Under the pieces are notes generated by a model. The model was not told the origin of the DNA, did no database searches, and worked only from the letters and a program-made list of their open reading frames with translations. From the NCBI GenBank assembly GCA_934256595.1, contig CAKQOW010000002.1:21249-85248 (forward strand): 64,000 nt of DNA, in the 5' to 3' direction. Below, in pieces: positions 59,935 to 64,000 of this stretch (within the stretch, counting starts at the first letter, position 1; each line of letters opens with the position of its first letter). Source of the DNA: an uncultured Clostridia bacterium. Lineage in GTDB: Bacteria; Bacillota; Clostridia; Peptostreptococcales; Anaerovoracaceae. The position numbers were made by a program, and so were the translations under genes.

Positions 59935-60783
59935 ATGGGCAGACGCGACGGAAAATTTGTTAAGAATCTTGACCCTATGCATATAATAGTGCCTCTGCTT
60001 TATCCCAACAGATGCGATAACGAGGCCTACATATCCGAATGTATAGATTTAACAAATATCAACAGATATCTTGAAGAAAAAAACAGCGGCGATGACGAGT
60101 TTAAATATACGCTCTTTCACGTTATAGTTACGGCATTAATGAAAACAATAAGGCTTCGCCCCAAGCTGAACTATTTCATCGCCAACAAGCGTATTTACGA
60201 AAGAAACGAAGTAACCGCATCGTTTGTAGTTAAAAAGAAATTCTCTGACAGGGGCGCGGAGGCTCTTGCCGTAATCCGAGGCGAGAACGGGGACAATCTC
60301 GACTCTGTTCATGAGAAGATAAGGCGGCAGGTCTACAGCTGCAGAAGCGACAAGCTTGACGGCTCCACCGAGAGCATGGATCTTATAAGCAAGCTTCCAT
60401 TCTGGCTTGTACGGTTTGTCGTATACGTCGTAAGAAAGCTTGACATACATGGTCATGTGCCTAAGGCGTTTATCGAAAGCGACCCTTACTACTGCTCCGC
60501 AGTCCTTTCAAATCTGGGCTCCATAAAGCTCAAAAGCGGATATCATCACCTTACCAACTGGGGAACAAACTCTCTGTTTGTAATAGTGGGTGAGAAAAAA
60601 ATACGCCCGTTTTTTAAAGATGACGGAAGCTATGATATGAGAGATTCCGTAGAGCTTGGCCTTACAATCGATGAGCGCCTTGCAGACGGCTACTATTATT
60701 CAAAATCAATCAGACTGCTCAAGAAACTTCTTGAAAATCCGCAGCTGCTTGAAACACCATTGGATGAAGAGGTTGATTACTGA
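59935..60783 (+). CDS. E2-like acyltransferase-fold protein lacking the catalytic His
   Basis: The 282-residue protein has the chloramphenicol-acetyltransferase / E2 catalytic fold: FHVIVTALMKTIRLRPKLNY, SNLGSIKLKSGYHHLTNWGT, FVIVGEKK and, where active enzymes have DHRxxDG, IDERLADGYYYSKSIRLL. The catalytic His is replaced by Glu, while Asp and Gly remain. There is no lipoyl domain. It overlaps the following AMP ligase gene by one base, so the pair may act on the same acyl group. True function is unknown. Confidence 0.75.
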   Translation: MGRRDGKFVKNLDPMHIIVPLLYPNRCDNEAYISECIDLTNINRYLEEKNSGDDEFKYTLFHVIVTALMKTIRLRPKLNYFIANKRIYERNEVTASFVVKKKFSDRGAEALAVIRGENGDNLDSVHEKIRRQVYSCRSDKLDGSTESMDLISKLPFWLVRFVVYVVRKLDIHGHVPKAFIESDPYYCSAVLSNLGSIKLKSGYHHLTNWGTNSLFVIVGEKKIRPFFKDDGSYDMRDSVELGLTIDERLADGYYYSKSIRLLKKLLENPQLLETPLDEEVDY

Positions 60784-62555
60784 TGAAAAAGGAAATATTT
60801 AAAGAACAGGTTATAGAAAAGATTACATTCCCGGTTCCCGAAAACGTTAAAACACCATGGTTTTCCCACAAAGGCTCCATTCCGGCAACTCTGGAATATG
60901 ACGACTGCACAATGTACGAAAAGGTTGAGGCCATAGCAAAGAAATATCCCAATAACATAGCCTTTGACTTTATGGGAAAGCACACAACCTACAAACAGAT
61001 GCTTGAGCAGATAAACAAATGCGCACGCTCATTAAAGACAATAGGCATACGCGAGGGCGACAAGATAACCATTGCAATGCCCAACTGTCCGCAGGCCATA
61101 TATATGCTGTACGCCACCAACGCCATAGGCGCTATTGCAAATATGATACACCCTCTGTCTGCCGAAAAGGAAATAGAGCTTTATCTGCAGATGTCCGAAA
61201 GCGTGGTGGTTGTAACGCTGGACCAGTTCTACAACAAGTTTGAGGCAATCAGAGAGAATACCAATATAGTAAATATAATTATTGCAAGAATAAAGGACGA
61301 GCTGAGCAAGCCTATCAAAACAGGCTACATGCTTACAGAGGGCCGCAAGATCACTCCTATTCCAAAGGACGCTCCCGTAATTCAGTGGGATCAGTTCTCT
61401 AAGCTTGGCAAGGCATGCTCATGGAACTACAAGGTAAAGAGAAAGGCGCAGGACCCTGCCGTAATTCTCTATTCAGGAGGTACTACGGGCAAAACCAAGG
61501 GCATCGTGCTTTCAAACATTAATTTCAATGCTCTCAGCGAACAGGTAATAGCCGCAAACCCTATGTTCAAGCCGGGAGACAAGATGCTTGCCGCAATGCC
61601 GCTGTTTCACGGCTTCGGTCTTGGAGTATGCATACACACAATGCTCTCGCAGGGCGGAAGATGTATACTGGTACCGAGGTTTACAGCCAAAAGCTACGCC
61701 AAGCTGATAACCAAATACAAATGCAATTTCATAGCGGGAGTTCCTACTCTTTATGAGGCTCTGCTTCGCATACCGTCAATGGAAAAGGCTGATTTGTCCT
61801 GTCTCAAGGGAGTATTCTCAGGCGGTGATTCACTGTCTGTAGAGCTTAAGAAAAAATGCGACAGATTTCTATATAATCACAACTCAATAGTGCAGATAAG
61901 AGAGGGCTACGGAACTACGGAATGTGTAACCGCCTCATGTCTGACACCGCCGACGCTTCACAAAGAGGGCAGCATAGGAATACCGTTTCCTGACACCTAC
62001 TACAAGATAGTGGAGCCTGATACTGACAGAGAGCTTCCTTTCAGAGAGGAGGGCGAGATAGTTATTGCGGGTCCGTCGGTTATGATGGAATATCTGGATA
62101 TGCCTGAGGAAACAGCCCACACCCTAAGGAAACACAGCGACGGGCTTACATGGCTTTATACAGGAGACCTTGGCAAGATGGACAGCGACGGTTTCATATA
62201 TTTCAAGGGCAGAATCAAGAGAATGATTATCTCTTCGGGCTATAACATATATCCGGCTCAGATGGAAAACATTTTTGATGCTCACGAAAAAGTGCAGATG
62301 AGCTGCGTTATCGGCGTTCCCGACAGTTACAAAATGGAGAAAGTCAAGGTATTCGTAATGCTCAAAGAGGGCGTTCCCGCAAATGAGGAAACAAAGAACG
62401 AACTGTTTGATTACGCAAGGAAGCACGTTGCAAAATACGCTATGCCTTATGATATAGAGTTCCGTGAAAAGCTCCCGACAACTCTTGTGGGCAAGGTTGC
62501 CTACAGACAGCTTGAAGAGGAGGAACTCAAAAAACTTCAGGGAGAGAACGCATAA
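60783..62555 (+). CDS. Acyl-CoA synthetase / AMP-dependent ligase
   Basis: The 590-residue ANL-superfamily enzyme has ILYSGGTTGKTKGIVLS (P-loop), REGYGTTECV (A5), YTGDLGKMDSDGFIYFKGRI and the catalytic Lys in TTLVGKVAYRQL. It activates a carboxylic acid, probably a fatty or branched acid, as an adenylate and thioester. It is translationally coupled (ATGA overlap) to the E2-like gene before it. Substrate unknown. Confidence 0.88.
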   Translation: MKKEIFKEQVIEKITFPVPENVKTPWFSHKGSIPATLEYDDCTMYEKVEAIAKKYPNNIAFDFMGKHTTYKQMLEQINKCARSLKTIGIREGDKITIAMPNCPQAIYMLYATNAIGAIANMIHPLSAEKEIELYLQMSESVVVVTLDQFYNKFEAIRENTNIVNIIIARIKDELSKPIKTGYMLTEGRKITPIPKDAPVIQWDQFSKLGKACSWNYKVKRKAQDPAVILYSGGTTGKTKGIVLSNINFNALSEQVIAANPMFKPGDKMLAAMPLFHGFGLGVCIHTMLSQGGRCILVPRFTAKSYAKLITKYKCNFIAGVPTLYEALLRIPSMEKADLSCLKGVFSGGDSLSVELKKKCDRFLYNHNSIVQIREGYGTTECVTASCLTPPTLHKEGSIGIPFPDTYYKIVEPDTDRELPFREEGEIVIAGPSVMMEYLDMPEETAHTLRKHSDGLTWLYTGDLGKMDSDGFIYFKGRIKRMIISSGYNIYPAQMENIFDAHEKVQMSCVIGVPDSYKMEKVKVFVMLKEGVPANEETKNELFDYARKHVAKYAMPYDIEFREKLPTTLVGKVAYRQLEEEELKKLQGENA

Positions 62556-63467
62556 GTGGCAAACAATTTCAATCAGAACAGAATGAATTCAATAGGCGCT
62601 TATCTCAAAGAGTATTTCGGTGAAAAAATAATAAAGCTTTCTCTGGAGGGCGGTTTTACCTGCCCCAACAGAGACGGCTCCAAGGGCACAGGAGGCTGCA
62701 CTTTCTGCGCTTCGGACGGCACCGGACACTTTGCGGGAACCATCAGGCAGCAGATAGACCTGCTGTCTGACAAATGGCCGGAGGCCTCATATATAGCGTA
62801 TTTTCAGAACCATACAAATACCTACGCTCCGGTATCGGAGCTTAGAGAAAAATATTACGATGCTCTTAATCACGACAAAATTGTAGGGCTTGCCATAGCC
62901 ACAAGGCCTGACTGCATTTCGGACGAGGTGCTTTCGCTCCTTGCGGAGCTTAATGAAAAAACATTCCTGTGGGTAGAGCTGGGACTTCAGACCATGCACG
63001 AAAAAACAGCTTCGGAAATAAACAGATGCTACCCTCTCAAAACATTTGAGGATACGTTTGCAAGACTTAAAAATTTGGGAATACGGACAGTTGTTCATCT
63101 CATATTCGGGCTTCCCGGTGAAACTAAAGACGATATGCTTGAGTCAGTCAGATATGTATCGGCAATGAAGCCCTTTGGGATTAAGTTTCATATGCTGAAT
63201 ATCGTAAAAAATTCGACAATGGCAAAAACTCATCGCAATTATGTGCCTTTTGAGTCCATCGAGGAATATGCCGACCTTGTTATAAAGGCGCTTGAGCTGG
63301 TGCCTGACGATATAACGGTGCACAGGCTCTCTGCAGATGCGCCAAGGCCTATACTTATCGCTCCCGAATGGAGCTACAAAAAAAGAACCATACTGAACAC
63401 CATTCACAACGAAATGAGAAAACGTGATACGTGGCAGGGAAAATTGGAAAGTCGAAAAAGCAAATAA
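62556..63467 (+). CDS. TIGR01212-family radical SAM protein (YtqA-like)
   Basis: The 303-residue protein has the 4Fe-4S site CPNRDGSKGTGGCTFC, wide first spacing typical of this family, plus a TIM-barrel with VELGLQTMHEKTASEIN and VVHLIFGLPGETKDDML. The start is GTG 62556, directly after the ligase stop. Role is unknown; a link to tRNA modification or cofactor biosynthesis has been suggested for the wider group. Confidence 0.85.
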   Translation: MANNFNQNRMNSIGAYLKEYFGEKIIKLSLEGGFTCPNRDGSKGTGGCTFCASDGTGHFAGTIRQQIDLLSDKWPEASYIAYFQNHTNTYAPVSELREKYYDALNHDKIVGLAIATRPDCISDEVLSLLAELNEKTFLWVELGLQTMHEKTASEINRCYPLKTFEDTFARLKNLGIRTVVHLIFGLPGETKDDMLESVRYVSAMKPFGIKFHMLNIVKNSTMAKTHRNYVPFESIEEYADLVIKALELVPDDITVHRLSADAPRPILIAPEWSYKKRTILNTIHNEMRKRDTWQGKLESRKSK

Positions 63468-63492
63468 CCCATTGATATATCATACCAATGGG
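63468..63492 (+). terminator. Stem-loop after the radical SAM gene
   Basis: CCCATTG (63468-63474) pairs with CAATGGG (63486-63492). The following sequence is CTCTCTGCTTATTTATTT, so it is a weak terminator. Confidence 0.5.
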
Positions 63493-63512
63493 CTCTCTGC
63501 TTATTTATTTAT

Positions 63513-63533
63513 GTTACAGCAATACACTGTAAC
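63513..63533. repeat. Inverted repeat before the surface-protein gene
   Basis: GTTACAG (63513-63519) and CTGTAAC (63527-63533) are perfect arms around 7 bases. It lies past the stop of the minus-strand gene at 63566 and may help end both converging transcripts. Confidence 0.4.
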
Positions 63534-63565
63534 CAAGAAGGCTATCACACCTTGTTTCAGTTAAT

Positions 63566-64000
63566 TTACTTACTCCAGGTTCTTGCTCCATACTTGCACT
63601 GTGTAAGAACTGTCTGTCCTACAAGCTTATCTCCCTGATATACAAGAGCCTTTGCCTTGTAGTAGTACTTGGTTCCTTTCTTACCCTTAGTGTTGATGTA
63701 TGTGTTATCTGCTTTTGTTTTAAGCACTGCATACTTTGATGCTTTCTTTGTTGATCTGTAGAACTTGTACTTAACTGTATATCCTGCATCTGTTAATGCC
63801 TTAACATCTCCTGATACTACAGCCTTGATGTTCTTCTTTGATGTCTTTGAGGTTCTTACCTTAAGATTAACATCCTTAATCATAGTCTTTAACTGATCAG
63901 CTATCACCTTGTCAGCCTCATCTTTAGCCATTACCGCATATTCTGAGAAGTGTCCTGTTGTGAATGTGTATGTACCGTCTGCATTGAGAACTCCCTCTAC
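63566..64000 (-). CDS. Surface/extracellular protein, C-terminal part (cut by window edge)
   Basis: The frame is open to the right edge, so 144 C-terminal residues are visible. It contains GTYTFTTGHFSEYAVMAKD at the upstream end, then a basic Lys/Tyr/Thr-rich region (YKFYRSTKKASKYAVLKTKA, GTKYYYKAKALVYQGDK). This pattern matches clostridial cell-surface proteins with Ig-like or fibronectin-like C-terminal repeats. No LPxTG is present at the very end. Function unknown. Confidence 0.7.
   Translation of the reverse strand, partial: VEGVLNADGTYTFTTGHFSEYAVMAKDEADKVIADQLKTMIKDVNLKVRTSKTSKKNIKAVVSGDVKALTDAGYTVKYKFYRSTKKASKYAVLKTKADNTYINTKGKKGTKYYYKAKALVYQGDKLVGQTVLTQCKYGARTWSK

Noticed and set aside
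1..64000. tRNA, rRNA, CRISPR array, complete insertion sequence or prophage
   Set aside because: No cloverleaf-like segment, evenly spaced direct repeats, transposase with terminal repeats or phage structural genes were recognised; intergenic regions are all under about 300 bases.

Overview
The window looks like a chromosomal segment of a spore-forming, low-to-moderate GC Gram-positive anaerobe of class Clostridia (Bacillota). The evidence is the forespore sigma factors SigF (with SpoIIAA/SpoIIAB) and SigG, a YunB-type sporulation protein, CodY, RNase Y, a PASTA-domain Ser/Thr kinase, a split transketolase, DUF4317 and Rpn-family nuclease-like proteins that are frequent in gut Clostridia. Strong ribosome binding sites and sigma-A type promoters are readable throughout. 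The family cannot be fixed from sequence reading alone. I see no rRNA, tRNA, CRISPR array, prophage or complete insertion sequence.

Layout. 1-2.6 kb: agmatinase-like gene (cut by the left edge), DUF4317 and a first Rpn-family gene. 2.8-10.2 kb: sigG, then a complete phosphate-starvation locus read as pstS-pstC-pstA-pstB-phoU-phoB-phoR. 10.3-15.8 kb: spoIIAA-spoIIAB-sigF, thiI-nifS and rny. 16-19 kb (plus strand): rodA-like SEDS gene, a phosphoglycolate-phosphatase-like HAD, and a second Rpn gene with its own strong promoter and an elaborately folded leader. 18.9-23.6 kb: an accessory operon of a PadR repressor, a HAAS-domain membrane protein, four tandem paralogous membrane-anchored proteins of unknown function and a lone MNT nucleotidyltransferase, headed by a near-consensus promoter that carries two palindromic operators. 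24-35.7 kb: ridA-ilvA, small metabolic genes, two EamA permeases, an Sfp-type transferase, YerC, and the envelope cluster ftsE-ftsX-M23 hydrolase activator-recJ-ctpA. 36-45.8 kb: a DeoC-like protein lacking the aldolase lysines, a PrcB-like protein, split transketolase, MazF, NnrD, MgtE, yunB, codY, coaB and a WYL regulator. 45.8-59.7 kb: macrodomain, tcdA, recX, MBL hydrolase, and the conserved translation/signalling operon priA-def-fmt-yugP-rsmB-stp-prkC-rsgA-rpe, preceded by asnA and queH. 59.9-63.5 kb (plus): an E2-like acyltransferase, an acyl-CoA/AMP ligase and a TIGR01212-type radical SAM protein. The right edge cuts the C-terminus of a surface protein.

How genes work together. Pst/Pho forms a full sensing and uptake circuit with a PhoP-like hexamer pair upstream of pstS and a stem-loop between pstS and pstC. 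SpoIIAA/AB/SigF and SigG drive successive forespore programmes. ThiI and NifS co-operate in sulfur transfer. RidA removes the reactive enamine made by IlvA. FtsEX probably activates the coiled-coil M23 protein. PrkC and Stp are an antagonistic kinase/phosphatase pair. The most unusual element is the PadR-HAAS-paralog operon. Other points worth checking are the DeoC without catalytic lysines, the E2-like protein without its catalytic His, two genes whose Shine-Dalgarno sequence lies inside the preceding terminator hairpin, and the nested-hairpin leader of the second Rpn gene.
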